The notes below the pieces were generated by a model. It saw only the letters and a list, made by a program, of their open reading frames with translations. It ran no database searches and was not told the origin of the DNA. A stretch of DNA of 64,000 nucleotides, from the NCBI RefSeq assembly GCF_000166195.2, contig NZ_CM001403.1:6280432-6344431 (forward strand), read 5' to 3'. This stretch comes from Mucilaginibacter paludis DSM 18603 (GTDB lineage Bacteria > Bacteroidota > Bacteroidia > Sphingobacteriales > Sphingobacteriaceae). Below, one piece after another: positions 9,765 through 19,547 of this stretch. How positions within the stretch are numbered: the first letter of the stretch is position 1; every line of letters starts with the position of its first letter. A program made the translations under genes and the position numbers.

Positions 9765-9835
9765 TACAATAAAATGCTATTTAATTTGTTACAGATGCAA
9801 TTATCTCTAATTGATTTTTACTGTTAATTTTATAA

Positions 9836-11020
9836 ATGCGATTTTTACTTTATTTGCTTATAGGAATGATATTCCCGGCCGCAGTTATGGGCCAGAACGG
9901 AACAATCATAGGTAAGGTTAGCAGCGCCGATATACAGATTCCGTTAGGCAATGCCAGTGTTTTTTTAAGTAACGCAACTTTTGGCACAGCCACCGCTGCC
10001 GATGGTACGTTCAAGCTTCAAAATGTTAAACCGGGCCAGTATGAGTTGGTGGTTACCTATGTTGGTTACGATACCTATTACCAAACCATTATGGTTACCG
10101 GAACCACCTTGCAGTTGAACATCGAGATGCATCTTAAAAATAATGCGATGGAGGAGGTGTCTATCGTATCGCATAAATTCTCTAAAGAAAATTTCGACAA
10201 GTTTTGTAAAGCTTTTGTAGGCGAATCGCCAAACGCCAAACTGTGTAAGGTAATTAACCCCAAAGGGATAGATTTGGTATACCATAAATTTGAAAAGGTA
10301 TTGGAGGGGCACTCCGATGACTTTTTAATTATTGATAACAAGGCCCTGGGATACCGCGTGAGATACCTCATCAACGAATTTAAAAGCGACGAGGTGAATT
10401 ATATGATATCGTATGAGGGTAAAGTGCTTTATGAAGAATTGAAAGGCAGTAAGGCGCAGTTAGCCCGCTGGCGCAAAAAACGTGAGGAAGTGTATTATGG
10501 CTCAAGTATGCACTTTATGCGGTCGTTAATTCATGGCGATATGGATCAGCAGGGCTTTGTGATCAGGCAACTTGTGCGTAAGCCCAACCCCGAACGGCCG
10601 CCCCAAATTGTGATTCAGCAAAAGCTGGATAAATTTTACGCTCAGCAAAATCGCGACTCGGTTGAGCATTGGCAGGCATTATCGCATTTGCGCAGATATA
10701 ATGAAACACTGATACGCCAACCGATGAAGATCGAAGATATTTTGAGGCGCACCGAGCAGCCTGGTATATTTGCCATTACCTTCCCTGATTATCTGTATGT
10801 TGTGTATACCAAAAAACGCGACGAGGACCATTTTAACGATGTATACCGCCCGCTCGAAATGGAAAACTTTGCTACCAGTGTTATCACGCTGTATAAACCT
10901 TATGCATTATTTGATCTTAATGGTGTAGTGATCTCTCCACACGCCACCCTCTACGAAGGTACCTGGTCTAAAGATAGGGTGGCTGAGCAATTGCCCGTTG
11001 ATTACGTTCCCGGACCGTAG
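9836..11020 (+). CDS. secreted protein with a carboxypeptidase-regulatory-like domain
   Basis: This 394-residue protein starts with a signal peptide (about 1-20, ending near VMGQ). A beta-sandwich of the CarboxypepD_reg type follows (about 22-108), with the typical TATAADGTFKLQNVKPGQYELVV-like layout. The remaining 280 residues are not assigned, and no beta-barrel or plug domain of a TonB receptor is present. Related proteins in Bacteroidota are exported, and their role is unknown. The gene stands between ccmB and ccmC. I do not claim a function in heme handling. Confidence 0.75.
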   Translation: MRFLLYLLIGMIFPAAVMGQNGTIIGKVSSADIQIPLGNASVFLSNATFGTATAADGTFKLQNVKPGQYELVVTYVGYDTYYQTIMVTGTTLQLNIEMHLKNNAMEEVSIVSHKFSKENFDKFCKAFVGESPNAKLCKVINPKGIDLVYHKFEKVLEGHSDDFLIIDNKALGYRVRYLINEFKSDEVNYMISYEGKVLYEELKGSKAQLARWRKKREEVYYGSSMHFMRSLIHGDMDQQGFVIRQLVRKPNPERPPQIVIQQKLDKFYAQQNRDSVEHWQALSHLRRYNETLIRQPMKIEDILRRTEQPGIFAITFPDYLYVVYTKKRDEDHFNDVYRPLEMENFATSVITLYKPYALFDLNGVVISPHATLYEGTWSKDRVAEQLPVDYVPGP

Positions 11021-11191
11021 GATGAATTAGATTAAGATCTGTCAGACAAGGCAACATACAGCTCTTCGTTTTTTTTCTATGTATGCATTTTGGATTAAAG
11101 GTGGCCGGCTTTATAATTCATCTTCAATATTACCCTGGGCTTATGTTCCATCAAATATCATTTTCCCCTGCTCCATTTTGTACGATTGTGC

Positions 11192-11199
11192 TACCTTTG
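11192..11199 (+). promoter_or_regulatory. -7 promoter box of ccmC
   Basis: TACCTTTG fits TAnnTTTG and lies 17 bases before the ATG at 11217. This argues for that start rather than the longer frame opening at 11079, which would begin upstream of the promoter. Confidence 0.55.
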
Positions 11200-11216
11200 C
11201 CCATTATATCAAAATC

Positions 11217-11885
11217 ATGAAATTTATTTATCAAACGTGGTGGAAGGTGATAGCCGTTATTTTAGTGCTGTCTACATTTGTTACCGGTTTACTGTTTAAT
11301 GTGCCAAGGCTGCCGATAATTCATGAAACAATAAGGAATTTATACTTCCACGTACCGATGTGGATGGGGATGCTCACGGTTTTTAGCATATCTGTTTTTT
11401 ACAGCGTAAAATATTTAGCATCCGGAAAGGAAGAGTATGACCTGGCCAGTGTTGAATGTGTAAACACCGGTTTGTTATTTTACACTTTGGGCTTACTAAC
11501 GGGCATGTTATGGGCCAAATATACCTGGGGCGAATTTTGGAGCGGAGACCCCAAGCAGAACAGCGCGGCTATTGCGTTTTTATTGTATTGTGCGTACCTG
11601 GTTCTGCGTAATTCTATTGATGAGGAGCAAAAGCGGGCCAAGATATCCGCAGTATATAACATTTTTGCTTTCCCGATCATGATCGTTTTGATTTTCATAC
11701 TACCGAGAATGACAGATTCGTTGCATCCGGGAAGCGGCGGTAACCCCGCATTTGGGAAATACGACCTTGATAACGGCATGAAAATCGCCTTTTATCCTGC
11801 ATTGTTAGGCTGGAGTTTTTTGGCTCTGTGGATAGCAACCATACGCTATCGTATCCGTTTAATTGAATATAAAAAGAACCTATAG
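11217..11885 (+). CDS. ccmC: cytochrome c maturation protein CcmC (heme handling)
   Basis: This 222-residue membrane protein has six helices and the tryptophan-rich heme-binding signature AKYTWGEFWSGDPKQ near residues 98-112, diagnostic of the CcmC/CcsA superfamily. CcmC presents heme to CcmE on the periplasmic side. Conserved His residues flank the motif, one in YFHVPMW near residue 42. The frame is open from 11079, but the -7 box at 11192 and the typical length favour the ATG at 11217. The ccmD-like gene follows 4 bases after the stop. Confidence 0.9.
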   Translation: MKFIYQTWWKVIAVILVLSTFVTGLLFNVPRLPIIHETIRNLYFHVPMWMGMLTVFSISVFYSVKYLASGKEEYDLASVECVNTGLLFYTLGLLTGMLWAKYTWGEFWSGDPKQNSAAIAFLLYCAYLVLRNSIDEEQKRAKISAVYNIFAFPIMIVLIFILPRMTDSLHPGSGGNPAFGKYDLDNGMKIAFYPALLGWSFLALWIATIRYRIRLIEYKKNL

Positions 11886-11889
11886 ATTG

Positions 11890-12105
11890 ATGAAGAAGTT
11901 TTTATTTTTAATACTATCGTTATTAACTACAGCCACTGTTTTCGCCCAGGATAACAAAGGTGTGGAAATGGCTGATGCTATGCGTAGTTCCGGTAAAATA
12001 TATGTCGTAATTTCTGTTATCTGCATTATATTTATAGGGCTGGCAGTTTACCTTTTTTCAATCGACAGAAGGTTGAAAAAGATCGAAAAGAACGATCTCG
12101 GGTAA
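11890..12105 (+). CDS. ccmD: CcmD-family small membrane protein
   Basis: The 71-residue product has a signal-like N terminus ending near VFAQ, one membrane helix (about 36-56) and a basic cytoplasmic tail (DRRLKKIEKND). The segment VEMADAMRSSGKIYVVISV resembles CcmD proteins annotated in other Bacteroidota. CcmD stabilises CcmC and links it to the CcmAB release complex. The frame is open further upstream, overlapping ccmC, but the ATG at 11890 gives a proper signal sequence. Confidence 0.75.
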   Translation: MKKFLFLILSLLTTATVFAQDNKGVEMADAMRSSGKIYVVISVICIIFIGLAVYLFSIDRRLKKIEKNDLG

Positions 12106-12239
12106 TTTGATTGTCTTTTTTAGCATTGCCGAAAAATAAGACACTCTTCGGGATCGGTTCAAAAAATATTCCTATGTTGTTTAAACATTGATTTGTTTGC
12201 TGTGTTAAGCGTGTAGTGGTTACACTAACTAAGTTTTCA

Positions 12240-12272
12240 TTTGCACAATTCATATAAATTGCTGCACCTTTG
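12240..12272 (+). promoter_or_regulatory. promoter of glutamate dehydrogenase
   Basis: A TTTG at 12240-12243 and CACCTTTG at 12265-12272 are separated by 21 bases. This fits the Bacteroidota pattern TTTG-N19-21-TAnnTTTG with one mismatch. A purine-rich AAAGGAA lies in the leader before the ATG at 12317. Confidence 0.6.
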
Positions 12273-12316
12273 TCAACTTTTTAAAGGAACCAGTTATTTA
12301 TTCAACCCTCTAATTT

Positions 12317-13753
12317 ATGTCTAATAGTAAGATAGTTGCTAATCAGGCCGATCATTTTTTTGGCGATGTATGCGAAAATTTTGATCACGCAGCGCAATTC
12401 ACCAAACACGATGCCGGCTTGCTTGATCAGATTAAATCATGTAACAGCGTTTATCGTTTTCGCTTTCCAATCCGTAAAGGTAATGGCTTTGAAGTAATTG
12501 ATGCATGGCGCGTAGAGCACTCACATCACCAATCACCTACCAAAGGTGGTATCCGCTACAGCGAAATGGTTAACGAAGATGAGGTAATGGCTTTGGCCGC
12601 CCTCATGACTTACAAATGCGCTATTGTTAACGTCCCTTTTGGCGGTGCTAAGGGCGGTATCAAAATCAATCCGAAAAATTACACTGTTGGCGAACTTGAA
12701 AATATCACCCGCCGCTATACAGTGGAGTTAATTAAAAAGAATTTTATTGGCCCCAGTATTGATGTGCCCGCGCCCGACTACGGTTCGGGAGAGCGCGAGA
12801 TGAGTTGGATAGCCGATACCTATGCCACGATGAACCCGGGGCAGTTGGATGCGCTGGGTGCCGTTACAGGTAAGCCTATTGCGCTGCATGGCATTGCCGG
12901 CCGCCGCGAAGCTACAGGCCGCGGTGTAGCCATTGCTATCCGCGAGTGTGTTAGTGTTGCCGAGGATATGCAGAAATTGGGTTTAACCACCGGTATATCA
13001 GGTAAGCGTGTTATTGTACAGGGGCTTGGTAACGTTGGTTATCATTCGGCTAAATTTTTATCTGAGTTTGGTGCTATTATAGTTGGCCTGTGCGAATACG
13101 AAGGAGCCATTTACAACGAAGCCGGGCTGGATATTGAAGCCGTATTTTTACACCGTAAAGAAACAGGATCAATTTTAGGCTACCCGGGAGCCAAAAAGGA
13201 ATTCAGAAATTCGCTGGAGGGCCTGGAGCAACCTTGCGATATCCTGGTTCCGGCAGCTTTAGAAAACCAGATCACGGGAGAGAACGTTAAAAATATCAAG
13301 GCTAAAATTATAGCCGAAGGCGCTAACGGGCCAACTACCCCTGGCGCAGAAACGATGTTTTATCAAAACGGCGGCATCATTATCCCGGATATGTACGCCA
13401 ATGCAGGCGGTGTAACGGTATCATACTTCGAATGGTTAAAAAACCTATCGCATGTGGCGTTTGGCAGAATGAACCGCCGGTTTGAAGAAAATTCGAATTT
13501 AAACCTGGTTAACATGGTAGAAGGAATAACCGGTATAGCGTTGTCTCCGTTGCAACGGTCAAGCATTATTAAGGGAGCATCCGAGCTGGAATTGGTCAAT
13601 TCGGGGCTGGAAGATACCATGATCCGATCATACCACGAGATCCGCGAAACATTTAAAGGTAATCCTAAAATAGAAACGCAACGGATAGCCGCTTTTGTGG
13701 GCGCTATTAATAAAATTGCGGTATCGTACCAAAATCTGGGTGTTTGGCCGTAA
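12317..13753 (+). CDS. gdhA: glutamate dehydrogenase (Glu/Leu/Phe/Val dehydrogenase family)
   Basis: This 478-residue enzyme interconverts glutamate and 2-oxoglutarate plus ammonia using NAD(P). The substrate-binding stretch PFGGAKGGIKINP near residues 112-124 contains the catalytic-region lysine. The dinucleotide-binding motif GLGNVG follows near 236, and the domain order is normal. The length fits the hexameric family. It lies between ccmD and ccmE but has its own promoter and terminator, so it is an independent unit. Cofactor preference cannot be read with confidence. Confidence 0.93.
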   Translation: MSNSKIVANQADHFFGDVCENFDHAAQFTKHDAGLLDQIKSCNSVYRFRFPIRKGNGFEVIDAWRVEHSHHQSPTKGGIRYSEMVNEDEVMALAALMTYKCAIVNVPFGGAKGGIKINPKNYTVGELENITRRYTVELIKKNFIGPSIDVPAPDYGSGEREMSWIADTYATMNPGQLDALGAVTGKPIALHGIAGRREATGRGVAIAIRECVSVAEDMQKLGLTTGISGKRVIVQGLGNVGYHSAKFLSEFGAIIVGLCEYEGAIYNEAGLDIEAVFLHRKETGSILGYPGAKKEFRNSLEGLEQPCDILVPAALENQITGENVKNIKAKIIAEGANGPTTPGAETMFYQNGGIIIPDMYANAGGVTVSYFEWLKNLSHVAFGRMNRRFEENSNLNLVNMVEGITGIALSPLQRSSIIKGASELELVNSGLEDTMIRSYHEIRETFKGNPKIETQRIAAFVGAINKIAVSYQNLGVWP

Positions 13754-13802
13754 ATTGAATTTCGGACGCCGGTATTTTATTTCAAAATTTTAATGGATAT
13801 TG

Positions 13803-13837
13803 AAGAGCCATTGCGTGCATTGCAATGGCTCTTTTTG
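13803..13837 (+). terminator. terminator of glutamate dehydrogenase
   Basis: AAGAGCCATTGC (13803-13814) pairs perfectly with GCAATGGCTCTT (13822-13833) across a 7-base loop, followed by TTTT. The rest of 13754-14166 holds only the ccmE promoter region; I see no gene there. Confidence 0.85.
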
Positions 13838-14042
13838 CTTGTATTAGGTCGTTGTGTTTTCGGTAAATTTTATTGCGCGAATAATGGACAGTGGCTATTG
13901 TAACACCATCTGCACCGCAGATGAATACCGTATGGCCTGCTCGTTTATGTCTATTTATCGTTGACTGGCCGATGGTGGTTATTTAGAATATTTCTAAATA
14001 GAATATAAACTTTGCAAAAAACGTTATTCCCTTGATGTTTTG

Positions 14043-14050
14043 TATTTTTG
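14043..14050 (+). promoter_or_regulatory. -7 promoter box for ccmE-ccmF
   Basis: TATTTTTG fits TAnnTTTG. It is 116 bases before the ccmE ATG, leaving a leader of about 110 bases without an obvious structure. The -33 element is not convincing. Confidence 0.45.
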
Positions 14051-14166
14051 CAGTCCGAAGTTCAATAACAGGAATAATTTAACGAAACCTTGATGAGTTA
14101 CTGCCTGAAGTTTAATTACGGCAGGCGCTTAACAGGTTAGTTACCAGTAAATGATAAATTAAGCTG

Positions 14167-14577
14167 ATGAAAAAAGGTTCAATATTTGGAATGGTTGTAA
14201 TAGCAGTTGCAATAGCTGTTATTATAGGTACTTATTCAAGTTCAAGTACTTATGGTACATTTAAAGAGGCTGCCGATACTAAAAGCGAGTTGCACGTGGT
14301 TGGGCATCTTGATAAGCAAAAAGCATTATTTTATGATCCGGTAAAGGATGCCAACTATTTTTCGTTTTATATGAAGGATAGTAAAGGGCAGGAGTGCAAG
14401 GTGGTATTTACCGGTACTAAGCCACAGGATTTTGAACGTTCGGAGCAAATCGTACTAACCGGACAAATGAACGGTGATGAGTTTCATGCATCAAAAATTT
14501 TAATGAAATGCCCATCCAAATACACGCAGGATAAGGTTGAGGTTACGGAATTTAAGGCTAAACAAGCCGCTATTTAA
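14167..14577 (+). CDS. ccmE: heme chaperone CcmE, CxxxY type
   Basis: This 136-residue protein has one N-terminal membrane anchor (about 7-23) and an OB-fold periplasmic domain. CcmE carries heme from CcmC to the apocytochrome ligation site. In classical CcmE the heme is bound covalently by His in HxxxY. Here the equivalent position is Cys115 in CPSKY (115-119), the variant described for Desulfovibrio and archaea. ccmF follows 5 bases after the stop. This indicates the modified system I pathway. The substitution is visible directly; its consequence follows from family knowledge. Confidence 0.9.
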   Translation: MKKGSIFGMVVIAVAIAVIIGTYSSSSTYGTFKEAADTKSELHVVGHLDKQKALFYDPVKDANYFSFYMKDSKGQECKVVFTGTKPQDFERSEQIVLTGQMNGDEFHASKILMKCPSKYTQDKVEVTEFKAKQAAI

Positions 14578-14582
14578 TATTA

Positions 14583-17039
14583 ATGGATATAGCTTTTAAA
14601 GGTGAACACCTTGCACCCGGCCATCTGGGTCAGTTTTTTATCATACTTGCGTTCGGCTCTGCGCTGTTTTCAACCATCAGCTATTATTTTGCTACCGTAA
14701 ACCAAAACCAGCTCGACAGGCGCTGGCATAACATGGGGCGTATTGGTTTTATAGCCAATTCCGTTTCGGTAGTGGGCATTGGGGCTTGCTTGTTTTACAT
14801 TATCTACAATAATTTTTTTGAGTACCATTATGCCTGGGCGCATTCCTCACGCACGTTACCCGTATATTATATCATATCGAGTTATTGGGAAGGGCAGGAG
14901 GGAAGTTTCTGGTTATGGGGTTTTTGGCAGGCTGTGTTAGGTAATGTGCTTTTATGGAAAGCTAAATCCTGGGAAAACCCAGTGATGACGGTGGTTGGCT
15001 TATCGCAAACCCTACTGTCGTCTATGCTAATCGGCGTGGAGCTGTTTGGTACCCGTGTAGGCAGCTCTCCTTTTATATTGCTTCGCGAAGCCATTCAAGC
15101 ACCCATTTTTAGCCGGCCAGATTATTTAGGGTACATTAAAGATGGTAACGGCCTAAACCCCTTGCTCCAAAACTATTGGATGGTAATTCACCCACCTACT
15201 TTGTTTTTGGGCTTTGCATCTATGATCATTCCTTTTGCTTATGCTATTGCAGGATTATGGACCAAACGCTATAAAGAGTGGGTACAACCAGCTATAACCT
15301 ATTCACTTTTCTCGGTAATGGTATTAGGTACCGGGATCATCATGGGTTCTTTCTGGGCTTACGAATCGCTTAATTTTAACGGTTTCTGGGCCTGGGATCC
15401 TGTAGAAAATGCCTCCGTTATCCCATGGCTTACCTTGATAGGGGCAGTACACGTGCTGATTGTTTATAAAAACACGGGCCAGGCCTATTTTACGTCGCTC
15501 TTTTTAGTACTCATTAGTTTTGTTTTGGTGCTCTATGCTTCTTTTTTAACGCGCAGCGGTATTTTAGGCGAAACATCTGTACACGCTTTTACCGATTTGG
15601 GGATGTTTTGGCATTTAGTGGTAGACGTGCTGATATTTTTAGCATTGGCCGCTACGTTGGTTGCTATGCGTTGGAAAGAACTGCCTATCAGTAAAAAGGA
15701 TGAAGAAACCTACTCCCGCGAATTCTGGATGTTTGTTGGATCGGTATTTTTGGGCCTTTCGTGCTTCCACTTGGTAGTAGTAACGTCTATACCGGTATGG
15801 AACGCCATGTTTGGTACCAAGCTTGCCCCACCCATAGAGCCTATCAGGTTTTATAACGTTTTCCAGGCCGGTTTTGCATTTGTAATTACTTTGCTGGCAG
15901 GTTTCAGCCAGTTTTTAAAATATAAAAAAACCGATACTACTCGCTTTTTTATCACCAGCATTACCTATTTTGTTTTTGCAATACTGATTACGGCGCTTAT
16001 TGTGTATGTAACCGGTATTTACCATACTAACTGGATATTTATGCTGGTTACCCTGGGTGCCGTTTACTCGGTAATGGCTAATGCTAAAATACTGGCAGAG
16101 GTATTTAAGGGAAAAATTAAACTGGCCGGTTCGGCAGTGGCGCATATCGGTTTCGGCTTGTTAATCATCGGGGCAGTTATTGCCGCCGGTACAAGTAAGG
16201 TGGTGTCCATCAATAAAAGTGGCATGGTTGAGGTGGCTGGGTTTGATAAGGTTGCAGATGTTAGGGAAAATATCATGCTCTATAAAAATGAGCCGGTTAC
16301 CATGGGTAAATATACAGTAACCTATGTAGGCGATTCTATAGCTATGCCAAACCACTATTTCAAGGTAAATTATAAACAATTTGATGCCAGCGGTAAGGTA
16401 ACTGAGGATTTTATTTTAAAACCTAACGCCCAGGCCAACGAAAAAATGGGCCTCGTGGCTACACCCGATACCAAGCATTACTTATTTCATGATTTATATA
16501 CGCACGTAACAGCCGCGCCTATTAAAGATGATTTGCACCAATCGGCAGGAGGCGCCGCGCACGACGAAACCAACGACGATAAAAATTATGACCCGCCTAT
16601 AATTAACGAAGTTGCCATAGGCGACACTATTCGGTACCGTGATGGTATCATTGTTTTGAAGCAACTTAATGCAGGCGCGCAAGTACAAAATATTCCTTTA
16701 GGTAAAAATGATGTATCGGTAGGAGCAAGCCTTGAAGTAACAACCCACGGCAAAACTTACAAGAGCGAACCTGTATATATGATTAAAGGTGGCAGCGGTT
16801 TTGACTTTGCCCGAAAGGTGGATGATGCGGGGTTGAAACTCCGCCTAAGTAAAATATTGCCTAAAATTAACAAGGTTGAGATTACCGTTTACCAGCAGCC
16901 CGAAAGCAAAAAGGCGTATATTGTAATGAAAGCTATTGAATTTCCATATATCAACTTCTTTTGGAGCGGTACTATCATCATGGTTATTGGTTTTCTGCTA
17001 TCCATATTCAGAAGGAACAAGGAATTAAAAACAGTATAG
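14583..17039 (+). CDS. ccmF: cytochrome c heme lyase subunit CcmF
   Basis: This 818-residue membrane protein carries the WWD signature in NFNGFWAWDPVENASVIPW near residues 262-280. Many helices follow, then a large periplasmic C-terminal region (about 540-785) and a last helix (about 790-810). CcmF attaches heme to CxxCH sites of apocytochromes. At 818 residues it is longer than the roughly 650-residue proteobacterial protein because of this C-terminal domain, as is usual in Bacteroidota. It is co-transcribed with ccmE. No ccmG or ccmH is seen in the window. Confidence 0.92.
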   Translation: MDIAFKGEHLAPGHLGQFFIILAFGSALFSTISYYFATVNQNQLDRRWHNMGRIGFIANSVSVVGIGACLFYIIYNNFFEYHYAWAHSSRTLPVYYIISSYWEGQEGSFWLWGFWQAVLGNVLLWKAKSWENPVMTVVGLSQTLLSSMLIGVELFGTRVGSSPFILLREAIQAPIFSRPDYLGYIKDGNGLNPLLQNYWMVIHPPTLFLGFASMIIPFAYAIAGLWTKRYKEWVQPAITYSLFSVMVLGTGIIMGSFWAYESLNFNGFWAWDPVENASVIPWLTLIGAVHVLIVYKNTGQAYFTSLFLVLISFVLVLYASFLTRSGILGETSVHAFTDLGMFWHLVVDVLIFLALAATLVAMRWKELPISKKDEETYSREFWMFVGSVFLGLSCFHLVVVTSIPVWNAMFGTKLAPPIEPIRFYNVFQAGFAFVITLLAGFSQFLKYKKTDTTRFFITSITYFVFAILITALIVYVTGIYHTNWIFMLVTLGAVYSVMANAKILAEVFKGKIKLAGSAVAHIGFGLLIIGAVIAAGTSKVVSINKSGMVEVAGFDKVADVRENIMLYKNEPVTMGKYTVTYVGDSIAMPNHYFKVNYKQFDASGKVTEDFILKPNAQANEKMGLVATPDTKHYLFHDLYTHVTAAPIKDDLHQSAGGAAHDETNDDKNYDPPIINEVAIGDTIRYRDGIIVLKQLNAGAQVQNIPLGKNDVSVGASLEVTTHGKTYKSEPVYMIKGGSGFDFARKVDDAGLKLRLSKILPKINKVEITVYQQPESKKAYIVMKAIEFPYINFFWSGTIIMVIGFLLSIFRRNKELKTV

Positions 17040-17085
17040 CGCAACAGGTACCACACTGGCAAATATAACCGGTGGTAGATCCAAC

Positions 17086-17124
17086 AAAACGAGGCCACAA
17101 TTATGATTATTGTGGCCTCGTTTT
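17086..17124 (+). terminator. terminator of ccmEF
   Basis: A perfect 16-bp stem (17086-17101 with 17109-17124, core CGAGGCCACAAT) closes a 7-base loop and ends in TTTT. The remaining 17125-17433 shows no gene. Confidence 0.88.
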
Positions 17125-17433
17125 GTATCCGCAAACTTTTTAAATTGCACCTGGTTAAACCAGGGCAGAAGAGAGGCCCTCCAGGTGATAAGGTCAGGTT
17201 TAATACAGTGTGGAATAATACTTGAGCTCTGTTATTATTGCCAATGGCAGCCGTTGTTCAACAAAAAACCGGCTTGATTATTCTTCATTGAGTTTTTATT
17301 AAAACCGATTTTGGCCAAAGTGTTTTTTATATAGTCAGGCTATTGTTTAATACTGCGTTAAATTAAAATGAGCCTTTCATTTTAGGGCTCATATACCAGC
17401 GGGAAGTATCAATAGATAAAATGCTGTTAACCC

Positions 17434-18825
17434 CTAATTGCCAGGAGCCGGTTTAACCTCTACCTTTTTTGTTGTTTTGGTTTTGGTGGACTTGCTGTCT
17501 GTTTCTGAAACGAGGCTTTGCTGTAGCATGGTATAATCCCACGATCCCTTTTTAAATTTATTAATTTTTTTCTCTATCCTGTTAGCCTCATTTTGCTGAT
17601 CGGCCACCTCAGTCTTGTAATCTTTTATTCTTAAGCCTTCAGGGTTTGATTCCTTCACTATGGTGCTGTAAAAACGGCGCTGTAAAAAAACATCATCCAT
17701 GGTATCACCTATTTTTTTAGTCGGGTCGATATCAATAGTAACCAACAGGTTGCGTAAATCCTTAAATTTAAGCCAGCAAAGTGGCTGCACGCTCAGCACT
17801 TCGCCACTACTTAAGGTAAGTTTTACTAAAGGCGCTACGCCGATGATGCGGGTGATTGTTCTGGATCTGGTTTTGTCATAATATACATCTTCTTTGATGC
17901 GGTATCCACAAATTTTTTCGGGCGTAAAGGGGTTGGCCACCTGCTTACTGCCTATTTTATTACCATCTTTATCAAATTCATCTACTAAGGCCGTGTCGGA
18001 TAAGCCTACCATCATCTCATCATAAGAAAGCGGAATTGTAAACGCGTCACCAGTTGGATTGACTGTGGTTACAACAGCGGGACTGTAAGCCTTAATTTCC
18101 CTTTTTTTAATTGCCGCCAATAATGCGTTAATTAATTCGGTATGATGTGATGCGAAAGACTTGTTTTTAGGATCCTGTAAATCGATGTCGCGCCAGTAAC
18201 GATGGAAAAATTTGATACTCAGGTGAGCGGGGTCAACCAAAGGGAATGGTTTTGCTTTAGCGTAAGAAATTGCCCTGTGTTTTGATACAGCCATAGAATC
18301 TTTTATCGTAGTATCGATATGTATTTTATTGCTGATAAATCTGGCTAAGTCCTTTTCCGACATTTTAAATATATCGTTTTTTTTAGCTTCTTTCTTCTTC
18401 AATTTTTCAAGCTTTGCCGCTTCTTTTTGAGCTTCCTTTTCTCTTTTTAGTTTTGCTTTTGGGGATAATACGGTTGTATCATTTTTTAAAGCCGTTTTAG
18501 ATGTATCAGCGCCTGCTTGATTTCCAGATGCTAAGTCAGCGCCCGTTCGGGCTTTTGGACGAGATTTTGATGACGCTTTTACAGCCGCAATACTATCTGC
18601 TTTATGTTTCTTTGCCGCAAGCTTCAGTGCTTTTGCGACAGATTTTTTATCTTCTGGCTTTTCGGAAGTTTTAGGAGTAATAGTGGTATCAATTTTAGCA
18701 TCATAGACAACATTTTTTGAAGGTGCTGCGTACAAGGTATTGGATTTTGTTGTGAGGCAATGTGCTAATAAATAAAAGGTGTTTGTTAATAACAGAAATA
18801 AAATTAGTACAAGTTTTTTTTTCAT
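17434..18825 (-). CDS. GldN/PorN-family secretion protein, orphan paralog
   Basis: This 463-residue exported protein has a signal peptide (about 1-21) and a Lys/Ala-rich low-complexity stretch (about 60-155). A GldN-like domain then spans roughly 195-400. Recognisable family segments are FFHRYWRDIDLQDPKNKSF, RIKEDVYYDKTRSRTITRI and the downstream PLCWLKFKDLRNLL. GldN/PorN forms part of the periplasmic ring of the type IX secretion system. Here gldK, gldL and gldM are absent, so this looks like a second, stand-alone copy. The low-complexity insert is unusual for the family. The family assignment is from memory of motifs. Confidence 0.75.
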   Translation of the reverse strand: MKKKLVLILFLLLTNTFYLLAHCLTTKSNTLYAAPSKNVVYDAKIDTTITPKTSEKPEDKKSVAKALKLAAKKHKADSIAAVKASSKSRPKARTGADLASGNQAGADTSKTALKNDTTVLSPKAKLKREKEAQKEAAKLEKLKKKEAKKNDIFKMSEKDLARFISNKIHIDTTIKDSMAVSKHRAISYAKAKPFPLVDPAHLSIKFFHRYWRDIDLQDPKNKSFASHHTELINALLAAIKKREIKAYSPAVVTTVNPTGDAFTIPLSYDEMMVGLSDTALVDEFDKDGNKIGSKQVANPFTPEKICGYRIKEDVYYDKTRSRTITRIIGVAPLVKLTLSSGEVLSVQPLCWLKFKDLRNLLVTIDIDPTKKIGDTMDDVFLQRRFYSTIVKESNPEGLRIKDYKTEVADQQNEANRIEKKINKFKKGSWDYTMLQQSLVSETDSKSTKTKTTKKVEVKPAPGN

Positions 18826-19045
18826 TGTTGTTTTATCGGTTACCAGTCACATTAAATTACATGTCATTTAACAAACTTGATAAGAGTTACTAATTAATAG
18901 GGCTTTGCTAAATATTAATTATTATAATTGATTAAAAAGTCAAAAGATTTTTAATTTGTTACAATAACTGATACTCGAGTTTAAATATATAAAAAAATAC
19001 TCAATTGTTATCAGCGAAATAAATTTCAGTTTTATTAAGTGTAGG

Positions 19046-19288
19046 ATGATGCATGCAGAACAAAAAAATCAATTTGTAAAGATACAGGATACCTTAATCC
19101 GGATATCTAAAATAGATTCGGTAAAAACCAGGCACATAGTTAAGGCCAATAACTTCGGCAATATTTCTGATGAGTCGTTGCCGGAGTTGATTATCAGTGC
19201 AGGTACTGATAAGTATGTATTTATGTTTGAAGATAAAGCCAGCCAGCAACAAGCATTTACGGAACTGGAAATGATAATAATGGGGTAA
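19046..19288 (+). CDS. small soluble protein, hypothetical
   Basis: This 80-residue protein has no signal peptide or membrane helix and a mixed alpha/beta character. It includes a Lys/Ile-rich middle and an acidic C-terminal helix (QQQAFTELEMIIMG). It is divergent from the GldN-like gene, with 220 bp between their starts. I do not recognise a family. Normal composition and codon use make it a plausible gene. Confidence 0.5.
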   Translation: MMHAEQKNQFVKIQDTLIRISKIDSVKTRHIVKANNFGNISDESLPELIISAGTDKYVFMFEDKASQQQAFTELEMIIMG

Positions 19289-19547
19289 TGTGCTGTTCTT
19301 ATCTAAAGATAGTTTCAGGTTATAATTAAATAATGTTGCTATAGTTAATTTATTTAATTGGGTTAGCGCCTGTTTTTATAGTTTTATTTTTATTGAAAAA
19401 TCAGCAGGTTTTAGGCAAACAAAGTCTTGATAATCTGGTTGTTCGTTGGGCGTTCGTCTATAAATTTAGTGGACTTAAATTTTTGCGTAATGTGTAAAAA
19501 AAATTAAGTTCTCGTATATTTATAGCACCCTAATTTAATTTAAAAGA

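Noticed and set aside
11079..11216. N-terminal 46-residue extension of CcmC
   Set aside because: The -7 box at 11192-11199 lies inside it, and the family begins at the internal ATG.
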